A DNA stretch of 64,000 nt from Burkholderia gladioli. GTDB lineage: Bacteria > Pseudomonadota > Gammaproteobacteria > Burkholderiales > Burkholderiaceae. Both the position numbers and the translations under genes were made by a program. Below are positions 33,749 through 51,480 of the stretch, piece after piece. The notes beneath the pieces were generated by a model. It saw only the letters and a program-made list of their open reading frames with translations, was not told where the DNA came from and did not search any database. Where the stretch lies: contig NZ_CP009322.1 of NCBI RefSeq assembly GCF_000959725.1, positions 1,550,001-1,614,000 on the forward strand, read 5' to 3'. Position 1 is the stretch's first letter. Every line of letters begins with the position of its first letter.

Positions 33749-36700
33749 CTACAAGCCAGCCAGGATGTCGTTCAGCTCGGCCGCGATGGCCGCGTCGCTC
33801 GTTGCGGGCGCGCGCAATGCATCGATCGCCTCGGCCAGCGCCGCGAGCGGCGGATTGCGCATCAGTTCCACCAGCGCGATATCGGCACCGAGCCTGGCGC
33901 GGACCGCCGTCTGCACCTGCATCGCCGCCAGCGAATGCCCGCCCAGCTCGAAGAAGCGATCGCCGCGCCGCACCGGCTCCACGCCGAGCACGGCCGACCA
34001 GATGCCGGCCAGGGCCAGCTCGGTCTCGCCCCGCGGCAGCGCTCCCGTCTCTTCGCCGGCCTGCGCGGCCGGCTCCGGCAAGGCGCGCCGGTCGATCTTG
34101 CCGTTCGGGTTGAGCGGCAACGCCTCCAGCACCATCACCGCCGACGGCACCATGTAGTCGGGCAGGCGTTCGGCCAGCGCCGCACGCAAGGCCGCGCCCT
34201 CCACCGCCGCGCCGGCGGCCGGCGCGACATAGGCCAGCACGCGCAGCCCGCTCGGGCCCTCGCGGGTGATCACGGCCGCCTCGCGCACGCGCGCATCCTG
34301 CAGCAGCACCGATTCGATCTCGCCGAGCTCGATCCGGAAACCGCGGATCTTCACCTGATGATCGGCGCGGCCCAGATAGGCCAGCGTGCCGTCCTCGCAC
34401 CAGCGCACGATGTCGCCCGTGCGATAGAGCCGCGCGCCCGGCACGGCGGCGAACGGGTCGGCCACGAAGCGCTCGGCCGTCAGCCCCGCGCGATCGTGAT
34501 AGCCGCGCGCCAGCAACGGCCCGCCGATGCAGAGTTCGCCCGCCGCGCCGAGCGGCACCGGGTTGCCCTGCATGTCGAGCACCGCCAGCCTGCGGCCGGG
34601 CAGCGGGCCGCCGAGCGGGACCTGGGCCGGCACCTCGGCCGCCGCGTCCTTCAACATCGCGCTGCAATCGAAGTAGGTCGCCGTGACGGTCGCCTCGCTG
34701 GGCCCGTAGGTATTGGCCAGCGTGAGCGCCGTGAGCCCGGCCGCGCGCCAGGCGCGCACGCCGTCGGCCGGCATCGCCTCGCCGCCGGCATGCACGCAGC
34801 GCAGCGTCGCGAGCGCGGCGCGCGCCTCGGGCCGCGCGGCGAAATCCTGCGCCAGCGCGTTCCAGTAGGCGGTGGTCAGGTCGGCCACGGTGATCCGCTC
34901 GCGCTCGACCTCCTCGGCGAAACGTCCGGTGCTCCACAGCTCGGGGCCGCGCACGATCAGGGCCGCGCCCGAAGCCAGGGTCGGGAAGACCTGCTCGACG
35001 AAGCCATCGAAATTGAAGGTCGAGAACTGCAGCACGCGATCCTGCTCGCCGATGCCGAACATGCCGATCGACACCTCGGCATGGCGCGCCAGCGCATCAT
35101 GCGTGATGCCGACGCCCTTGGGGCGCCCGGTCGAGCCGGAGGTGTAGATCAGGTAGGCCAGGTGGTCGCCCTGCACGGCGCACACGGGCGCGCTGGACGG
35201 ATGGCCGCTCGTCTCGGCCGCCAGCTCGGCGATATCGAGCGTCGGCACCGGCATGCGGCCGCGATCGTCGGCGCCCGCGCCTTCGGTCAGCGCCAGCGCG
35301 ATGCCGCTGTCCTCGATCATCATCGCCAGCCGCTCGGCCGGATAGGACGGATCGAGCGGCACGTAGGCGCCGCCCGCCTTCAGCACGCCGAGGATCGCCA
35401 CGATCATGCCGGCCGAGCGCTCGATCGCGATCCCGACGCGCACATCCGGGCCGACGCCGGCCGCGCGCAGGGCATGAGCGATGCGGTTCGCGCGCGCGTC
35501 CAGCGTGCCGTAGTCGATCGTCTCGCCGTCATGCACCAGCGCGACGGCCGAGGGCCGACGCGCCGCCTGCTCGGCGATCCGCCGATGGACCGGCGGCAAG
35601 GGCGCGACTTCGGCACCGCGCCCCCAGTCGGCCAGCGTGGCACGTTGGTCCGCCGGCAGCGGATCGAGCGCGCCGAGCCGCGCCTCGGGGTCGGCCGCGA
35701 AGGCGTCGAGCAGCGTGCCGAGCTGGCCGGCCAGGCGCGCGATCTGCGCCGCCGTGAACAGGTCGCCCGCATAGGCGAATTCGATGTCGAGCCGGGCCGC
35801 CGGGCTCTCGCCGGGCGTCGCGGCATGCGCCGCGCGAGCCTGCGTGACCGACAGCGTCAGCGGGAAGCTGGTGCGGTCCTCGTTGCGCAGCCCCGAGAAA
35901 CGCAGGCCGTGCGGCGAGGCATCGTCGAGGATCGCGTCGACCGGGTAGTTCTCGAACACCAGCAAGGTGTCGAACATCGGCTGGCCGCCGTCGATGCCGG
36001 CGCCGCGCTGGATCTCCACCAGCGGCAGGTGCTCGTGCTCGCGCGCGGCCACGCCGTCGCGCTGCACCACCGCCAGCCACTCGCCCACGCGCATCGAGGG
36101 CGACGGCGTGCCGATTACCGGAATCGTGTTGATGAACAGGCCGAGCATGCGATCGGCGCCCGGCAGCGCATCGGGCCGGCCTGCCACGGTCGCGCCGAAG
36201 CTCACGGTGGCCTGCCCCGTGTAGCGCTGCAGCAGCACCAGCCAGGCGGCCTGCACCAGCGCGCTCAAGGTGGTGCGCTGCGATTTCGCGAAGGCGGCCA
36301 GGCGCGCGGTGCGAGCCGCGTCGCAGCTCAGGTTCAGCACGCCGTGGCGCGCCGCGTGGGCGGCCTCGGAGCCCGGCGCCGGCAGGGCCTGGGTCAGCAA
36401 GGTCGGACCGTCGAGACGCGCGGTCCGCGCGCGCCACCAGGCATCGCTGGCCTCGCGCGGCTGCTCGGCCAGCCAGCCGATGAAGCGACGATAACGGGCC
36501 GGCGCCTCGGCCGGCACGGCGCCGCCATAGATCGACAGCACCTCGGCCAGCAGCTGCGCCGCGCTCCAGCCGTCGAGCAGCACATGATGGAAGGTCCAGA
36601 CCACGTGATGCCGCGCCTCGCCCGTGCGCAGCAGCGTGACGCGCCACAGCGGCGGGCGCGCCAGGTCGAAACCGCGCGCCAGATCGTCGGCCGAGAAGCG

Positions 36701-39700
36701 GTCGAGCCGCTCGGCGAGCGGGGCCGGGCCGTCGCGCCAATCCTCCTGCGAGAGCGGCGTCGCCACCTCGCGTGCCACCCACTGGCGCGGTTGATCGTCG
36801 AAGCTCAGCACGCCGGTGCGCAGCACGTCGTGACGCTTGGCGACCGCCATCCAGGCGGCCTCGAAACGTGTCGCGTCGAGCCCCTCGACGTCGACGCGCA
36901 ACTGGTTCACATAGGCATGCTGCTGGGCGCCGAGCAGGCTGTGGAACACGATGCCGGCCTGCATCGGCGCCAGTGCATAGAGATCGGCCAGCTCGGCGGC
37001 CGGCACCGGCAGCGCGTCGAGACGCGCCTGGTCGATCGCCGCGAGCGGCACGTCGGACGGCGTGAGGCCGGCCGCGCCGCTGGTGCAGTGTTCGAGCACG
37101 GCGGTCAGCTCGGCACGCAGCTCGGCCGCAAGCGCCTCGAGCGTAGCCGTGTCGTAGCGGTCGCCGCCCGGGTGGCGCAGCGCGATCGACAACTCGCCGT
37201 CGCGAATCTGCGCGGCAATGTCGAGCGCGTGGGTCGGCCGGTTCTCGGCGCCGACACCGCGGCCGCCGCGTTCCGCCGCCAGGCGCCAGGCGCCCGCGCC
37301 GAGCGAGCCGTCGAGCTGGCCCAGGTAGTTGAACAGCACGTCGGCATCGCGGATGTCGGCGAGCGCTGCCTGTGCGGCGGCACTGCCGGCATATCGCAGC
37401 ATCCCGAAGCTGTTGCCGCCGTGCGGTACCGCTCGCCGTGCTTCCTTGACGCGCTTGATGGCCGAGCCAAGCTCGCCGCTCGCCGCCAGCGGCAGCGGAT
37501 GAAGGCTGGTGAACCAGCCCACCGTGCGGCTGACGTCGAGTTCGCCGAGCGGCGCGTCGCGGCCATGGCCTTCGACATCGATGCGCAGCGCCTCGCGGCC
37601 GGCGAAGCGGCACAGCACCCGGCCCGTGGCCGCCAGCAGCAGGTCGGCAAGCTGGGTTCGGTAGGCCGCGTTGGCGGTTTGTTGCAGGGCTTGCGTGGCG
37701 GCGCGCTCCAGCGTGACGGTGGCGCTGCAGGCGCCGGCCGGCGTGCCGGCACGCGCCGGCAGCGACGCGTCGATCTCGCCGAGCGTGCGCCAGTAGTCGA
37801 GGCTGGCAGCCACCTCGTCGGCTTGCGCCGCCTCGTGCAGACGCCGCGCGAAGCCGGGATAGGACAGCGTCGGCGAAGGCAGCGCGGCCGTCTCGCCAGC
37901 CTCGAGCTGGCGATAGACGCGATGCAGGTCGTCGAGCAGAATGCGCCAGGAGACGGTATCGACCGCCAGATGATGGATCGCGATCGCGATACGCCAGCTA
38001 CCGTCGCTCACGCCGATCACGAGCGCGCGCAGCAGCGGGCCGCGCTCGATGTCGAGCGCCGACTGGATCGTGTCGCAAGCCGCGTCGATCGCGGCGGGCT
38101 CGACGCCGGTCAGCGTCGCGACCAGCGGTGCCGCGTCCGGCGCCGCGAGGTGCTGCCGCCAGCCTTCGGGCGTCGAGGACAAGCGCAGGCGCAAGGCCGG
38201 ATGCGCCGCCGTCACGGCACGCAGGGCCTGTTCCAGGCGCGCTGCGTCGGGGGCGGTTTCCGTGGCCAGCAGCACCGACTGGTTCCAGTGATTCGGCTGC
38301 GCGAACGCCTTCGACAGGAACCAGGCTTGTACCGGCATCAGCGGCACGGACGCGCCGTCAGCGGTGGCGGCGGCGTCCTCGGCGGCCATCGCCTGCGGAT
38401 TCGCGCTGCCCTGGTACAGCGGTTCGGCCACGGCGGCCAGCTCGGCGACGGTCGGCTGCTCGAAGATCTGCCGGGCCGTCAGGCGGTAGCCGGCTTGCCG
38501 GGCGCGCGCGACGATCTGCAAGGCCAGGATCGAGTCGCCACCGAGTTCGAAGAAATCGTCGTGACGGCCGATGCGCGCGCCTCGCAGCAGCGTCGACCAG
38601 ATCGACGCAAACTCGGCTTCGATGCCTTCATGAGGGGCTTCGTAATGAGCGCCCGGGTCGGCTTCGGCGGCCGGCAGCGGCAGCGCGCGGCGATCCACCT
38701 TGCCGTTCGGATTCAAAGGCAGCGTGTCCAGAACCACGATGCGCCACGGCACCATGTAGTCCGGTAGCCGAGCCGCCAGCGAGGTTCGTAGTGCGGCGAC
38801 ATCGGGCGTGGTGCCTGTCACGTAGCCCACCAGCTTGCCTTCATGCGCGATCACCACGGCCTCGCGCACCGAAGCATCCGCCGTCAGCGCCGATTCGATT
38901 TCACCCAGCTCGATCCGCAGGCCGCGAATCTTCACTTGATGATCGATCCGGCCCAGATAGTCGATCGCGCCATCGGCACGCCAACGCGCGAGATCGCCCG
39001 TGCGATAGAGCCGCGCGCCCGGTTCGTCCGCGAACGGATCCGGCACGAAGCGTTCCGCCGTCAGATCGGGGCGGCCCAGATAACCTCGTGCCAGCCCCGC
39101 TCCGCCCAGATACAGCTCGCCCGGCACGCCAGGCGGCACCGGATTCAGCCTCGCGTCGAGCACCCAGGTCTGCGTGGCCGCGATCGGGCGGCCGATCGGC
39201 ACCGCGCGGCCGGCTTCGTCCACGCAAGCCCAAGCGGTCACGTCGATCGCCGCCTCGGTCGGCCCATACAGGTTGTGCAATTCCACGCCCGGCAGCACGG
39301 CCGCCACGCGCTCGCGCAGATCGGCCGGCAAGGCCTCGCCGCTACAGACGATACGCTTCAGCGTCTTGCCGCAAGAGGCTGCCGCTTCCGGCATCGCCAC
39401 GAAGGCTTGCAGCATCGACGGCACGAAGTGCAGCGTGCTGACGTCGTGCGCCACGATCGTCTGCGCCAGTTCAGCGGGATCGCGATGCGCGCCCGGCGCC
39501 GCGATCGCCAGCCGCGCGCCCACCATCAACGGCCAGAAGAATTCCCAGACCGACACGTCGAAGCTGAACGGCGTTTTCTGCAACACCGTCTCGCCACGTT
39601 GCAGCCCGTATTCGCGCTGCATCCAGATCAGGCGGTTCGACAGGCCGTCGTGGCGGTTGCCCACGCCCTTCGGGCGCCCCGTCGAGCCTGAGGTGAAGAT

Positions 39701-41650
39701 CACATAGGCGAGGTTCGCGCCATGCAATTCGACATCGGGATTGGTGGTTGGGAAGGACGATACGTCCAAGGTTCCAATGTCGACACGCTCGACGCCCTCT
39801 CGCGACGGCAGGTCGAGGCCGCCCTGCGCAAGCAGCAAACCAATCCCGCTGTCATCGATCATCGCGGCGATCCGATCGGCCGGATACGAAGGATCGAGCG
39901 GCACATAAGCCGCGCCGGCCTTCATGATCGCGTACAAGGCGATCACCAGTTCCAGCGAGCGCTCGGCGGCAACACCAACCCGCGACTCCACGCCGATCCC
40001 ACGCGAACGCAGCCAATGCGCAAGGCGATTCGCGCGCGCATTCAACTCGGCATAACTGAGCCTGGTTTCGCCAAACACCAGCGCATCATCCTCGGGATGC
40101 GCAGCGGCATGACGCTCGAAGGCACGAAACACCGGCTCGATCTCGTCATAACGCGTGCGATTGCGGCTCCAGCCGTCCAGCATCGCGCGCTCGTCCGCGT
40201 CCGTCAGCATGACATCGGCGATACGCATCGACAGGTCGCCCTGCGCGATCGCCTCGACACAGCGCCGATAATGCGCGGCCAAGCGCGCGATCGTCGCTTC
40301 TGAAAACAATTCGCGCGCGTAGCTGAATTCGAAGCCAAGCCCGCCCTGCCCATCCTCCTGCGTAGTCAGCATCAACTCGACCTGCGCCATCGCGCTCGGC
40401 AGGGGATGCGGCTCGATACCCAGGCCCGGCAAGCCTTCAAGCACCCGCCAGTCACGTCGCTGGTGATTGAACATCGCCTGGAACAGCGGGCTGTGGCTGA
40501 GGCTGCGCTCGGGACGCAGCGCCTCGACCAGTGCATCGAACGGCAGGTCCTGATGCGCCTGCGCGCCGACCGTGGCCGTGCGCAGCCGGTCGAGCAGCAT
40601 GCCGAGCGTCTCGTCGCCGTCGAAGCTGGCGCGCATCACCTGGGTGTTGACGAAGAAGCCGATCAGGCGCTCCGTCTCGACGCGGTTGCGGTTCGCCACC
40701 GGCACGCCGACGCGGATATCGTCCTGCCCCGTGTAGCGATGCAGCAGCGCCTGGAATGCCGCCAGCAGCAGCATGAAAGGCGTGGCCGATTGCTGCTGCG
40801 CGCGAGCCTTCACGGCTTGCGCCAGTTCGGCGGGCACGCCCAGGGCGTAGCGGCCGGCCGTGTAGTCGCCATGCGCGCTGCGCAGGCCATCCATCGGCAG
40901 GGCCAGCACCGGATGCGAATCGCCGAGCACGGCCTTCCAGTAGTCGAGCTGGCGCTCGCGCTCGCCGACTTCGAGCCAGTCGCGCTGCCAGGCGGCGTAG
41001 TCGGCATACTGGATCGGCAGTTCCTCGAGCGCCCGGGTCTCGCCCGTCACGCGGGCACGGTAATTCGCGACCAGTTCTTCCAGCAGCACCTGCACCGACC
41101 ATCCATCGGAGACGATGTGGTGCATCGACAAGGCCAGCAGATGACGGCCGCCCTCGCCCCGGTACAGCGCCGCGCGCAACAACGGCCCCGCCGCCAGATC
41201 GAAGGCTTCGTCGGCCAGCGAGCGAGCCGCCGCTTCGAGCGCATCGCCAGCCACCGTCTCCTCACGCCAATCGAGCGAGATGACTTCATCGACGAAGGCC
41301 TCGACCTCGCCGGCCTGGTTCGCGACGAAGCGCGTGCGCAGCACCGCATGGCGCGCCACGATCGCCGCGAAGGCCTCGCGCAGCGCCGCCGCGTCGACTT
41401 CGCCCGTCAGCCACAGGCCGCCCGAGACGTGGTACGCGCGATTGTCCGGCGACAGTTGCGCGAGCACCCATTGGCGGCGCTGCGCGTACGACACCTCCAC
41501 CGGCTGCCCGGCCGCGCGCGCGCGCGGCACGATCGGGAACTGCGCCGGACTCACGCCGTCAGCCTGCATCTTTTCCCAGAACAGGCGTCGTTTTTCCGGT
41601 GCCAGCTCGATGAAGCGCGCGGCGATGCGGGCGGCCGTGGTCTTGTCCAT
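33749..41650 (-). CDS. NRPS, two modules: C-A(Ser)-T-E-C-A-T
   Basis: A 2633-residue peptide synthetase. A condensation domain (HHIVSDGWS about 175-184) is followed by an adenylation domain ([11 protein letters not shown] about 650-662) whose pocket residues read D-V-W-H-V-S-L-I-D, a serine code, and carrier Ser1040 (GGDSI). An epimerisation domain (HHLAVDTVSW about 1225, EGHGRD, VGWFTSLHPL) makes this residue D. A second C domain (HHVLLDGWS about 1690) joins an A domain with code D-G-E-D-H-G-T-V-T, whose two acidic residues suggest a basic or amine-bearing side chain, and carrier Ser2573. There is no terminal thioesterase, so the chain passes to another NRPS. The start was set at ATG 41648-41650; an in-frame TTG (41660-41662) overlaps the upstream stop codon as TTGA and is the alternative. 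Confidence 0.92.
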   Translation of the reverse strand: MDKTTAARIAARFIELAPEKRRLFWEKMQADGVSPAQFPIVPRARAAGQPVEVSYAQRRQWVLAQLSPDNRAYHVSGGLWLTGEVDAAALREAFAAIVARHAVLRTRFVANQAGEVEAFVDEVISLDWREETVAGDALEAAARSLADEAFDLAAGPLLRAALYRGEGGRHLLALSMHHIVSDGWSVQVLLEELVANYRARVTGETRALEELPIQYADYAAWQRDWLEVGERERQLDYWKAVLGDSHPVLALPMDGLRSAHGDYTAGRYALGVPAELAQAVKARAQQQSATPFMLLLAAFQALLHRYTGQDDIRVGVPVANRNRVETERLIGFFVNTQVMRASFDGDETLGMLLDRLRTATVGAQAHQDLPFDALVEALRPERSLSHSPLFQAMFNHQRRDWRVLEGLPGLGIEPHPLPSAMAQVELMLTTQEDGQGGLGFEFSYARELFSEATIARLAAHYRRCVEAIAQGDLSMRIADVMLTDADERAMLDGWSRNRTRYDEIEPVFRAFERHAAAHPEDDALVFGETRLSYAELNARANRLAHWLRSRGIGVESRVGVAAERSLELVIALYAIMKAGAAYVPLDPSYPADRIAAMIDDSGIGLLLAQGGLDLPSREGVERVDIGTLDVSSFPTTNPDVELHGANLAYVIFTSGSTGRPKGVGNRHDGLSNRLIWMQREYGLQRGETVLQKTPFSFDVSVWEFFWPLMVGARLAIAAPGAHRDPAELAQTIVAHDVSTLHFVPSMLQAFVAMPEAAASCGKTLKRIVCSGEALPADLRERVAAVLPGVELHNLYGPTEAAIDVTAWACVDEAGRAVPIGRPIAATQTWVLDARLNPVPPGVPGELYLGGAGLARGYLGRPDLTAERFVPDPFADEPGARLYRTGDLARWRADGAIDYLGRIDHQVKIRGLRIELGEIESALTADASVREAVVIAHEGKLVGYVTGTTPDVAALRTSLAARLPDYMVPWRIVVLDTLPLNPNGKVDRRALPLPAAEADPGAHYEAPHEGIEAEFASIWSTLLRGARIGRHDDFFELGGDSILALQIVARARQAGYRLTARQIFEQPTVAELAAVAEPLYQGSANPQAMAAEDAAATADGASVPLMPVQAWFLSKAFAQPNHWNQSVLLATETAPDAARLEQALRAVTAAHPALRLRLSSTPEGWRQHLAAPDAAPLVATLTGVEPAAIDAACDTIQSALDIERGPLLRALVIGVSDGSWRIAIAIHHLAVDTVSWRILLDDLHRVYRQLEAGETAALPSPTLSYPGFARRLHEAAQADEVAASLDYWRTLGEIDASLPARAGTPAGACSATVTLERAATQALQQTANAAYRTQLADLLLAATGRVLCRFAGREALRIDVEGHGRDAPLGELDVSRTVGWFTSLHPLPLAASGELGSAIKRVKEARRAVPHGGNSFGMLRYAGSAAAQAALADIRDADVLFNYLGQLDGSLGAGAWRLAAERGGRGVGAENRPTHALDIAAQIRDGELSIALRHPGGDRYDTATLEALAAELRAELTAVLEHCTSGAAGLTPSDVPLAAIDQARLDALPVPAAELADLYALAPMQAGIVFHSLLGAQQHAYVNQLRVDVEGLDATRFEAAWMAVAKRHDVLRTGVLSFDDQPRQWVAREVATPLSQEDWRDGPAPLAERLDRFSADDLARGFDLARPPLWRVTLLRTGEARHHVVWTFHHVLLDGWSAAQLLAEVLSIYGGAVPAEAPARYRRFIGWLAEQPREASDAWWRARTARLDGPTLLTQALPAPGSEAAHAARHGVLNLSCDAARTARLAAFAKSQRTTLSALVQAAWLVLLQRYTGQATVSFGATVAGRPDALPGADRMLGLFINTIPVIGTPSPSMRVGEWLAVVQRDGVAAREHEHLPLVEIQRGAGIDGGQPMFDTLLVFENYPVDAILDDASPHGLRFSGLRNEDRTSFPLTLSVTQARAAHAATPGESPAARLDIEFAYAGDLFTAAQIARLAGQLGTLLDAFAADPEARLGALDPLPADQRATLADWGRGAEVAPLPPVHRRIAEQAARRPSAVALVHDGETIDYGTLDARANRIAHALRAAGVGPDVRVGIAIERSAGMIVAILGVLKAGGAYVPLDPSYPAERLAMMIEDSGIALALTEGAGADDRGRMPVPTLDIAELAAETSGHPSSAPVCAVQGDHLAYLIYTSGSTGRPKGVGITHDALARHAEVSIGMFGIGEQDRVLQFSTFNFDGFVEQVFPTLASGAALIVRGPELWSTGRFAEEVERERITVADLTTAYWNALAQDFAARPEARAALATLRCVHAGGEAMPADGVRAWRAAGLTALTLANTYGPSEATVTATYFDCSAMLKDAAAEVPAQVPLGGPLPGRRLAVLDMQGNPVPLGAAGELCIGGPLLARGYHDRAGLTAERFVADPFAAVPGARLYRTGDIVRWCEDGTLAYLGRADHQVKIRGFRIELGEIESVLLQDARVREAAVITREGPSGLRVLAYVAPAAGAAVEGAALRAALAERLPDYMVPSAVMVLEALPLNPNGKIDRRALPEPAAQAGEETGALPRGETELALAGIWSAVLGVEPVRRGDRFFELGGHSLAAMQVQTAVRARLGADIALVELMRNPPLAALAEAIDALRAPATSDAAIAAELNDILAGL
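38620..41480 (-). repeat. C-A module repeat, downstream copy
   Basis: The C domain and serine A domain here are repeated in the same order at about 41930-44790. In the A-domain part (about 38620-40190 against 41930-43500, offset near 3308 bases) I see only scattered single-base differences. The C-domain part is similar but more diverged. This indicates a module duplication followed by gene conversion. Confidence 0.8.
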
Positions 41651-41658
41651 GAATGCGT

Positions 41659-50187
<8,529 letters not shown>

Positions 50188-50316
50188 TTCCGTACCTCGC
50201 CCTACCTTCATTGCCCCGCCGCGTCATGCGCGGCGTTTCCGGGCGCCATCGCGCCCGACCCTCGTCTGGTCACGGCCGACGAATCCGACCAATCCGATGA
50301 ATCCGACAATCGGCCG

Positions 50317-51387
50317 TCACTCCTCGCCGTATTCGTGATGCTCGTGGCTGCCGTGCGGCAGATGGCGATGCTCCTTGCCGTGCCAGGCCGGATGCGGCGC
50401 ATACGGGCTGTCGGGCGAGACGATCTTGTGCTGCTGCCAGTGGCGCGCGCCGGCCTCGTCGGCGGCGGCCGGCCTCGACTGCACCACCACCGGCTCGGCC
50501 GCCTGGCGCTTGGGCGCGAAATCGGCGGCGATCACCACCTCGCGCGGTGCGTCGCCGAACGCGTTGCGCGCGGCCTCGGCATCCTGTTTCTGGCGTTTCA
50601 GGAACGGGCAGCGATCGTCGGCCGGCACGTTCGCGTCGTCGAGGAAGTACTGCTTCCATTCCAGGTTGCCGGGGTCGCCGTGGAAACCGAGGTCCGGATG
50701 CGCGCCGATCTCGTCCCAGGTCTGCAGGCGCTTGCGCACCTGGTTGCGCGCCTCGCGGCCGATCACCTTGTTGGTGATGGTGTCGACGAACACGCTGCGC
50801 GGCTGGAACAGCAGCACCATGCCGGGGCCGAGGTTGCGGCTGTGTCGCGCGCGAAACGACGGGCAGGCGCACACCACGAAGGTTTCCACGCCGGCGAACG
50901 AGAACTCCCAGGCGCCGTCCGAGGGCGGCGGCTGCTGGTCGGCCTTGGGATCGGGATCGACGTCGTGCAGGTGCTGCAGGATCCGCCAGAAGTGCTGGTG
51001 GTAGGTCTCGTGCGAGAGCGGTTCGGCGTCGGGCTCGAAGAAGATCGCGATGTTGTTCTTGCGATACTCCGGACGCGACACCAGCTCCGAGAAGGTCTGC
51101 ATGGTGGCGGGCAGCTCGGCGATGTCCTTGCCGTTCACGTAGCCGTAGAACATCTCGCCGCGCTTCTCGGCCATGGTGCCGAAGAAGCACGGGTATTCCG
51201 GGTGCATCACCTGCTCGCGCAGCGTCGCGTAGGCCGCGTCGAGCCAGGCCGGCGGGTTCGCCGCGGCGCCCAGCGCGCGGCCCGCGATGATGCGGCTCTT
51301 CCAGTCGCCCGGATCAAAGCCCTCGCTGCCCGGTGTCGCCACATCGGTTTGCGGCATCACGTTGACCTCATCCTCGGTTGATCGCAT
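50317..51387 (-). CDS. grbE: YqcI/YcgG-family protein, probable heme-dependent N-hydroxylase (GrbE-like)
   Basis: A 356-residue protein of the YqcI/YcgG family, recognised by HPEYPCFFGTMAEKRGEMFYG and CPSFRARHSRNLGPGMVLLFQPRSVFVD. Studied members (DcsA for cycloserine, GntA for guanitoxin) are heme enzymes that N-hydroxylate guanidino groups such as that of arginine. Graminine is made from arginine, and a member of this family is required for it in the gramibactin cluster, so this protein probably performs the first N-oxidation. The letter E follows my memory of the grb naming. The ATG at 51385-51387 has AAGGA 8 bases upstream. It lies 93 bases after the HDO-cupin gene and 129 bases before the FAAL-NRPS. 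The C-terminus is His-rich (HRHLPHGSHEHHEYGEE), possibly a metal-binding tail. Confidence 0.82.
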   Translation of the reverse strand: MRSTEDEVNVMPQTDVATPGSEGFDPGDWKSRIIAGRALGAAANPPAWLDAAYATLREQVMHPEYPCFFGTMAEKRGEMFYGYVNGKDIAELPATMQTFSELVSRPEYRKNNIAIFFEPDAEPLSHETYHQHFWRILQHLHDVDPDPKADQQPPPSDGAWEFSFAGVETFVVCACPSFRARHSRNLGPGMVLLFQPRSVFVDTITNKVIGREARNQVRKRLQTWDEIGAHPDLGFHGDPGNLEWKQYFLDDANVPADDRCPFLKRQKQDAEAARNAFGDAPREVVIAADFAPKRQAAEPVVVQSRPAAADEAGARHWQQHKIVSPDSPYAPHPAWHGKEHRHLPHGSHEHHEYGEE

Positions 51388-51480
51388 TTCATATCCTTGT
51401 TCGTCGCCAGCGCGGGCGAACGTGCCGGGCCGCGCGGAATGCGCGGCCCACCAGTCAAGAGCGGACGGCGGCGCCCGCCC

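Noticed and set aside
33935..38767. A very long forward open frame (about 1600 codons) opposite the NRPS gene
   Set aside because: It is antisense to a synthetase with intact motifs; GC-rich DNA leaves the opposite strand open. Its sequence is Arg/His/Gln-rich with no domains.
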